Assembly: GCA_018812925.1 (NCBI GenBank)
Contig: JAHJCU010000005.1
Location: 1 to 64,000, forward strand
Origin: Candidatus Omnitrophota bacterium
GTDB lineage: Bacteria > CAIJMQ01
DNA: 64,000 nt
Reading direction: 5' to 3'
A program made the translations under genes and the position numbers. The notes beneath the pieces are model-generated. The model did not search any database. It was not told where the DNA came from and worked only from the letters and a program-made list of their open reading frames with translations. How positions within the stretch are numbered: position 1 is the stretch's first letter; every line of letters begins with the position of its first letter. This document shows positions 16,959 to 25,012 of this stretch, one piece after another.

Positions 16959-17636
16959 ATGAATACTACCAATAATAACAAATCTGAAAATTCGGCTCTG
17001 CAACTACTTCAAGATATTAAATCAGGTACTACCGATCCAAAACTACTTGATAAACAGACCCGTCAACAATGTATAGAAACCCTTTTGGGAGAGGGTTACA
17101 GCTGTTCCCAGATAGCACAAATATTTAAACGTAGCGAAAAAACTATTTCCCGCGACCTTGGAGACATACGACAAAAAAATTCACTGTCACCTAATATTCA
17201 GTTCGCAAAAGAGACAGTCGGTGAATTAGCGACTAAAGCACGCATACATTCCAGTTATCTCATGCGTCTTGCACGTGACAAAGATTCACCAACTGGCAGT
17301 AAGGCAGAAGCGGAGTTTCTTGCATGGCGAGTAGTGAAAGAACTTGTAGAGAAACTCCAAACGCTTGGTTTTCTACCACTTAAACCACAAGAGATATCGG
17401 GTGATATTTATCATCATATCGGTATAGACGAAAGCAGTGAGTCACTGGAAGAAGCAAAGAAGATGCTCTCTGAAATAGAGCTCGTTGCAAAAGACACAAA
17501 CACTTTCAGCCCAGAGCTTGCCGAGAATATAAAAGCCCTCAGTGAACGTATCGAAAAAGCAGAGATTGTCTCTGATGTAAAGAAGGTTGTTGAAAAACAA
17601 AAAGAAACACAAGAGGAGAAAATCAAAAATGAATAA
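16959..17636 (+). CDS. Small-terminase-like HTH protein
   Basis: 225 residues. The N-terminal region has a helix-turn-helix: TLLGEGYSCSQIAQIFKRSEKTISRDLGDIR (about residues 43-75). The middle is helical, and the last 60 residues are acidic/basic coiled coil (EEAKKMLSEIELVAKD, IEKAEIVSDVKKVVEKQKE). A HTH plus oligomerising helices, encoded directly before a large terminase with an 8-base overlap, is the layout of phage small terminase subunits that recognise packaging DNA. Sequence similarity to a known TerS is not obvious to me, so the call rests on architecture and position. Confidence 0.68.
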   Translation: MNTTNNNKSENSALQLLQDIKSGTTDPKLLDKQTRQQCIETLLGEGYSCSQIAQIFKRSEKTISRDLGDIRQKNSLSPNIQFAKETVGELATKARIHSSYLMRLARDKDSPTGSKAEAEFLAWRVVKELVEKLQTLGFLPLKPQEISGDIYHHIGIDESSESLEEAKKMLSEIELVAKDTNTFSPELAENIKALSERIEKAEIVSDVKKVVEKQKETQEEKIKNE

Positions 17637-19263
17637 TCTATCTAAAGATATAATTTCACTAAGACGAAACGAAGCTGAAACTTCTATATATGCTTTTGCA
17701 AAGTTGTATCTTCCCGACCATTTAAAAATTAAACCCTCCAAAGCACATCTTGAAGTGTATGATTTGCTACTGCAGGCTACTCGTGAAAAGAGTAAGAAGA
17801 TAGCTATAGCTGCACCGCGTGATTTCGGCAAATCCACCATGATAACTCTCATCTATGCGATTTACCTTATCTGTTATAACAAAGAGCGTTTCATAGTGAT
17901 TATTTCCAACGTAGAGTCTCAAGCGCAGAAAACACTTGAGAATATCCGCAAGGAACTGACAGAAAATGAGAGATTACAGGAGGATTTCCCCGAGATATTC
18001 GAAAACGAAGGAAGACCAAAACCGCCACGCTGGACACAAAGCGATATCATCACTAGAAACAATATTGAAATACTGGCCCTTGGCTATAACCAGAAAATCC
18101 GGGGAAGGAGACACGGTGCATATCGCCCCGGGCTCATAATATTAGACGATCTTGAACCGGATGCCGGCTGGTCTTCACCCGAGATGGCATCCAAGATGAA
18201 AGACTGGCTAAATAAAGCTGTTTTCAAGGCGGGATCCGAGACTACAAATTACATATTTATGGGAACAATATCACATTGGATTTCAGTGCTCGGGGAATAT
18301 TTACAAGAAGATTCTAACCCCACATGGATCAAACGCAAATATAAGGCTTTGATAGAATGGCCTTCTCATATGAATTTCTGGGCTAGATTCTTCAATATAA
18401 GAGACTCCAAGGAACAGTACAAAGGTAAAAAAGGCATTGAAGGAGCAAATCATTTTTACAATGACAACAAACACATCATGGATGAAGGTGCTGTACTTCT
18501 TTGGCCCGAGAAATGGGACCTTTTAAACCTCATGCAGATGTATGACGATAATAAATTCAGCTTTGCCAGCGAAATGCAGAACGACCCATATAATTTGAGT
18601 GAGATTACATTTGATGTAGATAACTTTAGTTATTGGACTGATGAGTATCCTACAGTGGATGTTCTGTTAAAATTCTTAGGCAGAGATGTCCGATTCTATG
18701 GCGCATGCGATCCTGCTACAGGTAAGAGCAGATTTACAGGCGATTACTCGGCTATAATTATACTGGCCTGTAAGGGTGGATTTTATTATGTAATTGTGGC
18801 TGACATTGCCCGAAGAACTCCTGACAGACTCACCAAGGATATAATCGCTTACGCAAAGCGTTACCCGTTTAGCAAGTTCATAGTAGAATCGAATAATTTT
18901 CAGGAGCTTATGGTGCAATCAGTCGAGAAAGAAGCTAAAGATGCAAGGGTCTCCCCACGAATAGAACGGAAAAATAATAATACAAGAAAGACAGACAGGA
19001 TATTCTCTCTGTATGATTGGGTCAAAAACGGCACTATAAAATTTTCAAAGAATGACAGGTTGCTCTTAGACCAATTCCGTGCATTTCCACAGCAGGGCAA
19101 GAGCGACGATGGCCCTGATGCGCTTGAGATGGCGTTTAAACATGCTCAGAAAAGCCCCCAGATTGATACAAGGGGTCTGTCTATATTAACTCCCATAGTC
19201 AACAACTGGACACCGAGGAACGATGGTATGACTCCAGCGTGGCTTTTAAAGGACTATAAATAA
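17629..19263 (+). CDS. Phage terminase large subunit
   Basis: 544 residues from the ATG at 17629, chosen because AGAGGAG lies just before it and upstream codons are Lys/Arg junk overlapping the previous gene. ATPase: Walker A AAPRDFGKST (61-70), Walker B GLIILDDLE (about 168-175), coupling motif YIFMGTISH. RNase H-fold nuclease: GACDPATGKSRFTGDYSA with its first Asp, FIVESNNF with Glu, and DDGPDALEMA with the last Asp. All catalytic elements are present, so it should be an active packaging motor/nuclease. No portal, protease, capsid or tail gene follows; the next genes are small DNA-binding proteins. It may package with structural proteins of a helper phage, or have another role. Confidence 0.9.
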   Translation: MNNLSKDIISLRRNEAETSIYAFAKLYLPDHLKIKPSKAHLEVYDLLLQATREKSKKIAIAAPRDFGKSTMITLIYAIYLICYNKERFIVIISNVESQAQKTLENIRKELTENERLQEDFPEIFENEGRPKPPRWTQSDIITRNNIEILALGYNQKIRGRRHGAYRPGLIILDDLEPDAGWSSPEMASKMKDWLNKAVFKAGSETTNYIFMGTISHWISVLGEYLQEDSNPTWIKRKYKALIEWPSHMNFWARFFNIRDSKEQYKGKKGIEGANHFYNDNKHIMDEGAVLLWPEKWDLLNLMQMYDDNKFSFASEMQNDPYNLSEITFDVDNFSYWTDEYPTVDVLLKFLGRDVRFYGACDPATGKSRFTGDYSAIIILACKGGFYYVIVADIARRTPDRLTKDIIAYAKRYPFSKFIVESNNFQELMVQSVEKEAKDARVSPRIERKNNNTRKTDRIFSLYDWVKNGTIKFSKNDRLLLDQFRAFPQQGKSDDGPDALEMAFKHAQKSPQIDTRGLSILTPIVNNWTPRNDGMTPAWLLKDYK

Positions 19264-19342
19264 ACCTTGCTATTAGATGATATCTATGGCTATATATAGG
19301 ACAAAAGGAACCTGAACCAGTGGTTTATAGACACCTTATAAA

Positions 19343-19371
19343 TTGACAAATATGCCATATGCTATTAATAT
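19343..19371 (+). promoter_or_regulatory. Sigma-70-type promoter before the small DNA-binding genes
   Basis: TTGACA (19343-19348), 17-base spacer, TAATAT (19366-19371), 36 bases before the ATG at 19407. The spacer includes the palindrome CATATG, a possible site for autoregulation by the following ribbon-helix-helix-like proteins. Confidence 0.55.
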
Positions 19372-19406
19372 GAATACAGTTTTCGGTAGAATTGCAAAAA
19401 AGAGCT

Positions 19407-19658
19407 ATGGCAAAATTCAGGAGCGAAGTACCAAAAGGGTTATTTAGAGTTCCCATATCCATAACGAAAGATATGGAGAAATGGTTTCAGAGTTTAAGTA
19501 CGAAGATGAAATCATCAGGGGGCTATAAACTACCCAGGTCCTATATTGTAAGGGCAATTTTAGATGCTGCCATGAAGCTTGATATAGATGTGTCAAATAT
19601 AAAAACAGAAGAAGAGCTTGTTAAAAGAATTCTTAAGGCAATAAAAAAGAAGAAATAA
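19407..19658 (+). CDS. Small ribbon-helix-helix-like protein, paralogue A
   Basis: 83 residues from the ATG at 19407 (a TTG 15 bases earlier opens the same frame). The pattern is one short strand, FRVPISITKDMEKWFQSLS, then helices with YKLPRSYIVRAILDAA, MKLDIDVSNIKTEEELVKRI and a Lys-rich tail. This resembles ribbon-helix-helix DNA-binding domains. It is clearly paralogous to the next gene: RAIL-x-AA-x-KLDIDVS-x-IKTE-x-EL is shared. Probably a regulator of the island; the target is unknown. The promoter just upstream is AT-rich with a palindromic spacer. Confidence 0.6.
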   Translation: MAKFRSEVPKGLFRVPISITKDMEKWFQSLSTKMKSSGGYKLPRSYIVRAILDAAMKLDIDVSNIKTEEELVKRILKAIKKKK

Positions 19659-19727
19659 ACAATTATAAATGAGGTTATTTATTTTTTTTAAATATATGAA
19701 AGGCACAATTGGACAATACAGGGGATA

Positions 19728-19961
19728 ATGATGACTAAAAAAGAGTGGACAACAGTCAACTTAAATAAAAGGCAAATATGTTTTCTTGACGAAATATCCA
19801 AAAAGTCTAAATTCTCAGGAGGAAGGAAGTTATCCAGGACTGCGATATTAAGAGCAATTTTGAAAGCAGCAAATAAGCTTGATATTGATGTAAGTGGCAT
19901 AAAAACGGAAAAGGAACTGAAAGAAAGGCTGCTTGAATCTTTTAAAAGGAGGGGAAAATGA
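19728..19961 (+). CDS. Small ribbon-helix-helix-like protein, paralogue B
   Basis: 77 residues (ATG doublet at 19728/19731). It has a strand WTTVNLNKRQICFLDEIS, then KLSRTAILRAILKAANKLDIDVSGIKTEKELKERLLE, matching paralogue A over the C-terminal two thirds. It ends in an ATGA overlap with the next gene. Tandem paralogues of this kind can arise by local duplication and may form heterodimers; that is inference. A GGGG ribosome site lies before the start. Confidence 0.6.
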   Translation: MMTKKEWTTVNLNKRQICFLDEISKKSKFSGGRKLSRTAILRAILKAANKLDIDVSGIKTEKELKERLLESFKRRGK

Positions 19962-20257
19962 TTAATAGATACCAAATAATCTATAAAGGTAAAGTAGTTG
20001 CGTTTAGTTATATACACGACCATCACTTTTTAAAAGACCATTCAACTGCTGTAGTAGTTCCGATTACATATAAGGGGAAATGGGAAGATGCAACTCTTAA
20101 AGTGACCTATAAGGACTTAATACATGATATGTTTCCTAACAGTGTCAAAGAAGAAGACCAGATAAAGAATCTTCTTGGGCGATACCGTGCTGAATGGGGG
20201 AAAAGCGCAACAATGAAAGAAGTCGATGAATGGGGGCACATAAGGCCACACAACTAA
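19958..20257 (+). CDS. Hypothetical protein of 99 residues
   Basis: Not recognised. Starts in the stop of the preceding gene (ATGA), with AGGAGGGG just upstream, so it is co-translated with the ribbon-helix-helix-like pair. Beta-rich N-terminal half (YQIIYKGKVVAFSYIH, AVVVPITYKGKWEDATLKVTY), then a helix KEEDQIKNLLGRYRAEWGK. No signal peptide or membrane segment. Could be a small partner of the DNA-binding proteins. Confidence 0.6.
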   Translation: MINRYQIIYKGKVVAFSYIHDHHFLKDHSTAVVVPITYKGKWEDATLKVTYKDLIHDMFPNSVKEEDQIKNLLGRYRAEWGKSATMKEVDEWGHIRPHN

Positions 20258-20287
20258 AACCTTTAATTATTTTCTCTTAGAGCTAAT

Positions 20288-21619
20288 ATGAAAACAGAAA
20301 AATGGTTTTTGAGGTTTTTACCCATTTTCCTATTTTGCTTTGTCCTTTCTTCTTTATCACTGGTGCATGGGAAAGTGCCAGTGGATAATAAATCCGCAGA
20401 AGGACTTTACTCTATAGGACTTTCTTATTCTAAAGTGGGGAACTATGCGGAAGCTCTTCCTTATTTTGAAAAGGCAGTTAAAAAAAATCCTAACTATGCG
20501 GATGGGTATTCCCAAATTGGATATTGCAATCAAAAACTCGGCTATTACACGAAAGCTGTTGAAGCATATAAACAGGCGATACGTATCAATCCTGATGATG
20601 CTGATACGCGCTATAATCTAGGTTTAATTAATTACAAGTTTAATCGTTATACAGAAGCCAGTGAAGCATATAAACAGGCGATACGTGTCAAACCTGAGTT
20701 TGCTGAAGCATACAACAATCTGGGTATGGCTTATGACAAACTTGCCTGGCGTACAGAAGCTATTGAATCCTTTAAGCAGGCAATACGCATCAAACCCGAT
20801 TATGCTGAAGCGTATAACAATTTGGGTTTTGATTATGACAATCTAAGCCGTCACACAGAAGCAATCGAATCTTTTAAGCAAGCGATAAGTGTCAATCCTA
20901 ACTACGCTGAAGCGTATTACAATATGGGTTGGACTTATGAGAAACTCGGCAATTACACAGAAGCCAGTGAAGCATATAAGCAGGCGATACATATAAACCC
21001 TGGGTATACTACTATGGCGCAAAATCATATTGAGCAAATCATCCATTACACAGAAACCAGTGAACTCCCCCAGAAAAATGAAAGTCCTCAAGTAACAGCT
21101 GTTGAAAGAATCGGAGATGCTGAGATTGCTCAAGTTGCACAACCAGTGCCTGTTAAAAAAGTTGGAAAGATCGAGATTGCCCAAGTTGCGCAACAGAAAG
21201 AAGTAAGTGGTTTTCAAGATAAGGATAAAATCAAAAATCCGAGGCTTCTTGAAGAACCGAAAACAAAAAATCAGACTCCTGAACAAGTGATAAGTATCAA
21301 TCCTGATTCTACTGAGGCACAAAACAATTCAAACTTAGATATGGTGTGGTTTATTGTGATCGCGTGTGTAATTGTATTACTAGTATTTGCAGGGAATCTT
21401 GCTTGGTATCAAGAGAAAGGGTGCAAGATTGATTTCTGGGTCGTTGTAAAATCATTGGGTAGAGCTCTGTTGCAAATTGCTGCAGTATTAACAGTAATAT
21501 TCTTGATTATAGCATTTATATCATGTTTGATAGATCAAGAAGAGCAAAAGAAGAAGAAAAAAGAAAAAGAGAAGGAAGCCATATTGAAAGAATATGTTAA
21601 GGGGACTGCCAAGAGATAG
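20288..21619 (+). CDS. TPR-repeat protein with signal peptide and C-terminal membrane segments
   Basis: 443 residues. An N-terminal signal or anchor (FLPIFLFCFVLSSLSLVHG) is followed by about six 34-residue tetratricopeptide repeats (residues about 38-245), each with the pattern A-x-x-Y-x-x-x-(G/A)-x-x-Y-x-x-x-x-x-x-(Y/F)-K-Q-A-I-x-x-x-P. A Pro/Gln/Lys-rich linker follows, then two hydrophobic helices (MVWFIVIACVIVLLVFAGNLAW and LLQIAAVLTVIFLIIAFIS) and a strongly basic coil. TPRs mediate protein contacts; here they would face outside the cytoplasm. The repeats are nearly identical at DNA level in places, so the repeat number may vary. No link to its neighbours is visible. Confidence 0.8.
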   Translation: MKTEKWFLRFLPIFLFCFVLSSLSLVHGKVPVDNKSAEGLYSIGLSYSKVGNYAEALPYFEKAVKKNPNYADGYSQIGYCNQKLGYYTKAVEAYKQAIRINPDDADTRYNLGLINYKFNRYTEASEAYKQAIRVKPEFAEAYNNLGMAYDKLAWRTEAIESFKQAIRIKPDYAEAYNNLGFDYDNLSRHTEAIESFKQAISVNPNYAEAYYNMGWTYEKLGNYTEASEAYKQAIHINPGYTTMAQNHIEQIIHYTETSELPQKNESPQVTAVERIGDAEIAQVAQPVPVKKVGKIEIAQVAQQKEVSGFQDKDKIKNPRLLEEPKTKNQTPEQVISINPDSTEAQNNSNLDMVWFIVIACVIVLLVFAGNLAWYQEKGCKIDFWVVVKSLGRALLQIAAVLTVIFLIIAFISCLIDQEEQKKKKKEKEKEAILKEYVKGTAKR

Positions 21620-21860
21620 AGAATCTGCTTAAACTCCTAAAATACAATCTTATCGTTGTTTTCCCTAATCATCATGCAGCAAATCTGTCCTAGACTCTTC
21701 ATACACAGGATAATGGCCTGATTTGATAATTTTGCTTCACAATTATATTTTACATCTTTTGAGGAAGTTAGAGTAAAGGATTAAGCTAAAGATCGTGGTA
21801 CAATATTTCTTAATAGGAATGGAAATGAAAGATAGTTAAAAGAAAACCACTTCTAACTAA

Positions 21861-22753
21861 ATGTCCCAATGTCCTGTGGAACAAAACATTTTTGTTGCTT
21901 TATCTAAATATAATTCTGCAGTTGATGAGAATTATCTTACGGAGTCATTCGTATTCCTGCTTAACTCTTTATTAAAGCATGATCCTTCAGCCTGTTTGGA
22001 TATTCTGCGAAAACTTTGCGTAGAAAACAATGAATTTAATTTTTATGATGATGAAGCTATTTCTATAACTACCCAAAAATCAACCGAGAAAGGAAGGCCA
22101 GATATTACGATATCTGCACCTGGGAAAAAGATCTACATAGAAGTTAAGCATGATTCAGGGTTAGGTTATCAGCAAATAGAACGTTATAAAGCTGCACTTG
22201 AGCAATCAAAAGCATCAATAAGGAAGGTAATTTTATTAACAAGATTTGCTATTGATCTTGATGAAGAACAAGGGAAACCAGATAAACATGTTAGATGGTT
22301 TGAAATTTACAACTGGCTTTTAAAAGTCAAAGTAGATAGTTCAATAAATAAATATCTAATTGAAAATTTTTTAAAATTTTTGGAGGTGAAAAAGATGAGT
22401 ATGCAAAAAATTACGTCGGAGTATATAAATGGAATACCTGTTTTTAGGAACCTTATAAATATGCTTGGTGTAGCCATAGAATCACAAAAGTTAAAAGTTG
22501 AGGCATCTGGTGGGTGGAGATGGATGGGGTTTTATTTTGATAAAAATAACGAAAATTTTTGTGGTGTTTATTATGATAATCTATCGAGAATTGAATTTGA
22601 TTATCATTGTAAGAAGAAAGATGTGCGAAAATTTTATCTTAATCTGGAAGAATTACATTTTTTTCTTTAAATAAGGATGAACAACTAGAGCAAATAACTA
22701 AATTTATAAAGGAATGCTATAGTAAAGTAAATTCTCTATCGCAAACTAATTAA
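21861..22753 (+). pseudogene. PD-(D/E)xK nuclease-family protein, frameshifted near its end
   Basis: The intact frame 21861-22670 gives 269 residues. Its core has GRPDITISAPG with D81 and IYIEVKHDSG with E94-V-K96, followed by a QxxRY-like YQQIERYKAAL, the layout of PD-(D/E)xK nucleases. The frame stops after a run of seven T (22658-22664). Reading on in the -1 frame gives SLNKDEQLEQITKFIKECYS and ends at TAA 22751-22753, a natural-looking C-terminus. One missing T, whether mutation or sequencing error, would explain this; T-TTT-TTT is also a slippery heptamer, so programmed -1 shifting cannot be excluded. Typed pseudogene only because of the break. Confidence 0.6.
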
Positions 22754-22768
22754 GAGAAAGGAGAATTC

Positions 22769-23608
22769 ATGAGTGCAAGCATAGGATTAGGTGTTGCAAG
22801 TCTAGTTCTAGGTATATTGGCGTGTTTAACCTGTTGGATTCCCTTCTTAGGTATTTTGGGAATCCCTTTGGCCCTAATAGGTATTTTATTGGGGGCAATA
22901 GGTGTCTTGGTTGGTTTTGTCCAAAAAACCGGGAAAGGGTTACCATTTAGCGGAATTATTGTATCAATAGTGTCTATCATCATTGCTTTTAGTGTCATTG
23001 GTAAAACAACAGAAATAATCACAGCCTCAATCAAGGAATCAAAACAGACCAAACAAGAAATAATTCCTATGGGAAAAGATGAAAAAGCAGAAGTTGATAA
23101 TATTCAAACGACAGAGAATGATACTCCTAAAAATGAACCACAAATAGAATGGGCTCCTTATAATGTATCTGTTAAACAAAGTGATGTATCAGTCAGAGTT
23201 ACTAGTGCCCAGATAGGTAAAATAAAAATTAAAGGTTTATTTGAAACAAAAGAATCAAAAGATGTACTATTAAGTATTGAACTTGAAATTACAAATACAT
23301 CTGATGTGAAAAAATGTGAATACAAAACGTGGAATGGCATGGAAATGTCATTCGAGAGGGATTATGGTTCCTTACAAGACGAATATGGTAATACATATAA
23401 ACGAATTACCTTTGGTATGATGGAGCGTCCAGAAGGTCAAATATTCCAGGAATCAATATATCCAGAAAAATCGATTAAAGATATACTAATTTTTCAGGTT
23501 CCAGTTGAAAAAGCAAAAGAGATAAGATTAGAATTGCCTGCTAATAATATTGGAGGCGAAGGATATTTCAGAATTGCAATTCCAACAAGTTTTATCAAAC
23601 ATCAGTAG
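22769..23608 (+). CDS. DUF4190-type membrane protein with DUF4352-like extracytoplasmic domain
   Basis: 279 residues. Two hydrophobic segments near the N-terminus with many Gly residues (SLVLGILACLTCWIPFLGIL, then GIIVSIVSIIIAFSVIG) match DUF4190-like anchors. An acidic linker follows, then a beta-rich domain about 130-279 with VRVTSAQIGKIKIKG, LLSIELEITNTSDVKKCEYK and a closing EGYFRIAIP, resembling DUF4352-type immunoglobulin-like domains. Good GAAAGGAG ribosome site before ATG 22769. Role unknown; probably an envelope protein. It is 15 bases after the frameshifted nuclease's extended stop. Confidence 0.65.
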   Translation: MSASIGLGVASLVLGILACLTCWIPFLGILGIPLALIGILLGAIGVLVGFVQKTGKGLPFSGIIVSIVSIIIAFSVIGKTTEIITASIKESKQTKQEIIPMGKDEKAEVDNIQTTENDTPKNEPQIEWAPYNVSVKQSDVSVRVTSAQIGKIKIKGLFETKESKDVLLSIELEITNTSDVKKCEYKTWNGMEMSFERDYGSLQDEYGNTYKRITFGMMERPEGQIFQESIYPEKSIKDILIFQVPVEKAKEIRLELPANNIGGEGYFRIAIPTSFIKHQ

Positions 23609-23614
23609 TCATAT

Positions 23615-23680
23615 ATGATTGCTATAGTGATAACCGTTATTTTTGTAATCACTGCAATTGCTGGTATTTTAGGGTTCTAG
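23615..23680 (+). CDS. Possible 21-residue hydrophobic peptide
   Basis: ATG at 23615, 6 bases after the preceding stop, encodes one uninterrupted hydrophobic helix (IAIVITVIFVITAIAGIL) and ends TAG. It is too short for normal gene calling, has no clear ribosome site, and would depend on re-initiation. Single-helix peptides of this type exist, but chance is a fair explanation. Confidence 0.25.
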   Translation: MIAIVITVIFVITAIAGILGF

Positions 23681-23727
23681 TTTAGTCCTATAGGAGAGCG
23701 CTTTCGGAAGTGATGTTCATATCGCCC

Positions 23728-23747
23728 GGTGCAAAAATTATACACGT
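23728..23747 (+). repeat. Solo IS terminal repeat
   Basis: GGTGCAAAAATTATACACG, the same end as the IS at 27965 and the MITE at 56505. No matching second end or transposase is nearby, so this is a remnant. It lies between the DUF4190-type gene and the convergent HTH gene. Confidence 0.6.
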
Positions 23748-23821
23748 GCTTTTATTGGGTCCATCTCTTAAGAATGGAACCAACTTCATCTTTTGTGCTC
23801 CTGCTCTTTTTTAGAGATTTT

Positions 23822-24016
23822 TTACCATTCTCTTTCTTTAATTGTCTTATTCTCTAACCATTTATCTATTTCCCTCAAATCAAACCTCACTAATCTTCCA
23901 AGCTTTATGTAAGGTATTCGTTTCTGGCTCACCCAAGAATAGAGAGTGCTCACCCGAATGCCTAAATATTCAGCCATTTCAGTTATACTTAACAGCTTGT
24001 TTTCTACCATTATCAT
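23822..24016 (-). CDS. HTH excisionase/MerR-like DNA-binding protein
   Basis: 64 residues: LLSITEMAEYLGIRVSTLYSWVSQKRIPYIKLGRLVRFDLREIDKWLENK. This is the HTH_17 excisionase-type winged helix, complete with the typical RFDLREIDKWL wing. Such proteins act as recombination directionality factors or small repressors. It lies near the right end of the island, leftward, 15 bases after a zinc-finger-like gene. It could be the excision factor for the serine recombinase at the other end; that link is inference. The start may be the second Met (24010). Confidence 0.85.
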   Translation of the reverse strand: MIMVENKLLSITEMAEYLGIRVSTLYSWVSQKRIPYIKLGRLVRFDLREIDKWLENKTIKEREW

Positions 24017-24031
24017 GACTTGGGGACTATT

Positions 24032-24730
24032 CTATATCTTTTGAGATGATTTTTTAGATTCTTCGCCATGGGTTACCTTAAGATAATCCATAATTTTATA
24101 GCCCTTTAAATGCTTGAGAGGATCAACAAATTTATACCAAGGTTCCAAGTGATACCAATCCTTGCCATCTATCGTTTTTTTGACCATATGGGACTCTGTT
24201 AGTTTCTTTGGCGGCAAAATATCTTTATTGTCTTTGATAAGGAAAATTTGAACATGCGGTTTTCCTGTTTGGCTTGGAACGATCCGGGGCTTCAAGATGC
24301 CTTGTTTGACGAACTGTGTTAATAATCGTTTATTAATATTGAAGCAACTTTCTAAATCGTATTTTGAATACCAGCCATCTTTGTGCTTTGCGGCGCTTGC
24401 CGGGATAATTTTTTTATCAATCGCTTTTTGGCATATAGGACATTTGATGCCATACTTGTCGTACCATGCCTGTTTATCGGAAATCGACTGACTGCAAATA
24501 AAACAAGTATATCCGGCGCCTTCTAAATAAAAACCTTTCGGATTTTCTTTAAGTTTATTTTGTCTTTGTTGTTCTTTAATGTCACAGTCAAATAGGACCT
24601 CAGCAAACCTAAGCAAATTATAGGCTCCTTCTGAAGCCTCTTGCCAAGAGACTTCTTTGCCGGTCTTTTTCTCCAAGATGTCTTTAAATTCTTGAATTAA
24701 TTCTTTAGATAGGGTTGCCATAATTCTCAT
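24032..24730 (-). CDS. Cysteine-rich DNA-binding-like protein of unknown role
   Basis: 232 residues (or 229 from the Met at 24721). N-terminal helix LIQEFKDILEKKTGKEVSWQEASEGAYNLLRFAEVLFD. A four-cysteine zinc site follows: CFICSQSIS and CPICQKAI (residues about 75-105). Then comes a HTH-like region ESCFNINKRLLTQFVKQGIL and a C-terminal wing with DWYHLEPWYKFV. It reads like a plasmid/ICE accessory protein, but I do not recognise it. Leftward, directly upstream of the HTH gene and likely co-transcribed. A TATAAT-like box sits only about 10-20 bases before the start. Confidence 0.6.
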   Translation of the reverse strand: MRIMATLSKELIQEFKDILEKKTGKEVSWQEASEGAYNLLRFAEVLFDCDIKEQQRQNKLKENPKGFYLEGAGYTCFICSQSISDKQAWYDKYGIKCPICQKAIDKKIIPASAAKHKDGWYSKYDLESCFNINKRLLTQFVKQGILKPRIVPSQTGKPHVQIFLIKDNKDILPPKKLTESHMVKKTIDGKDWYHLEPWYKFVDPLKHLKGYKIMDYLKVTHGEESKKSSQKI

Positions 24731-24760
24731 TATATTATACCAATGTCCAGGTGTAGAACA

Positions 24761-24954
24761 GTGGACATTCCTATCTCTTTATTTCTACGATAGTTACGCA
24801 TTTTTCAGCCAAAAAACACAGGACAATTAGGACAAATTAAGCGAGTAAATACCTCTCAAAATAGCCAAATTCTTGATAATTCCTATATAATAGTTATAAT
24901 AACAAATACTAAATAAAAGAGAGGATTCCCTTATTGCTTAATCAGTGGGACCCC
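24761..24954 (+). repeat. Promoter-bearing dispersed repeat, copy 1
   Basis: About 190 bases closely matching 59434-59627 (shared landmarks: CTATCTCTTTATTTC, GGACAATTA, GACAAATTAAGCGAG, CAAAATAGCCAAAT, AAAAGAGAGGATTCCC, TTGCTTAATCAGTGGGACC). It contains TTGATA (24873-24878), a 16-base spacer and TATAAT (24895-24900) pointing right. The copy ends in the first bases of the right 63-bp repeat, so island integration or recombination cut it off from what followed. Confidence 0.8.
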
Positions 24955-25012
24955 AGTAATCTCTCTCTCATTTAGAGAGTAGAGAGGATAGAAGCCATAA
25001 TTGCATCAAGCG
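24950..25012 (+). repeat. Right 63-bp direct repeat (putative attachment site)
   Basis: Matches 1918-1980 with a single G/A difference. The sequence diverges exactly after GCATCAAGCG; the terminator arm seen at the left copy is replaced by an Rhs coding fragment. Marks the right boundary of the island. Confidence 0.8.

Larger units (their letters stand above)
1981..24949. mobile_element. Integrated accessory/defence island (about 23 kb) at tRNA-His
   Basis: Flanked by the two 63-bp direct repeats, with a large serine recombinase immediately inside the left end and a HTH excisionase-like gene inside the right end. The cargo is dominated by restriction-modification, ABC-3C, nuclease and phage-terminase genes rather than housekeeping genes. 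The right repeat cuts straight into an Rhs fragment. No capsid, portal, tail, relaxase or type IV secretion gene was recognised, so it fits a non-conjugative integrative element or phage satellite better than a full prophage or ICE. Boundaries are inferred from the repeats; serine recombinases usually use short cores, so the exact crossover point within the repeat is unknown. Confidence 0.7.

Noticed and set aside
17587-17628. Earlier start of the large terminase
   Set aside because: The 14 codons before 17629 are a Lys/Arg-rich run that overlaps the coding end of the previous gene, while a good ribosome site precedes 17629.
15694-19263. Calling the island a prophage because of the terminase and methyltransferase
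   Set aside because: No portal, protease, capsid, tail or lysis gene was found on either strand between the repeats.
20400-21010. CRISPR-like repeat array
   Set aside because: The regular DNA repetition is in frame with, and explained by, the 34-residue TPR repeats. No true CRISPR repeats or cas genes were seen anywhere in the window.
21861-22670. Treating the PD-(D/E)xK gene as a complete 269-residue protein
   Set aside because: The sequence after the stop continues convincingly in the -1 frame behind a homopolymer, so the end at 22670 is probably artificial.
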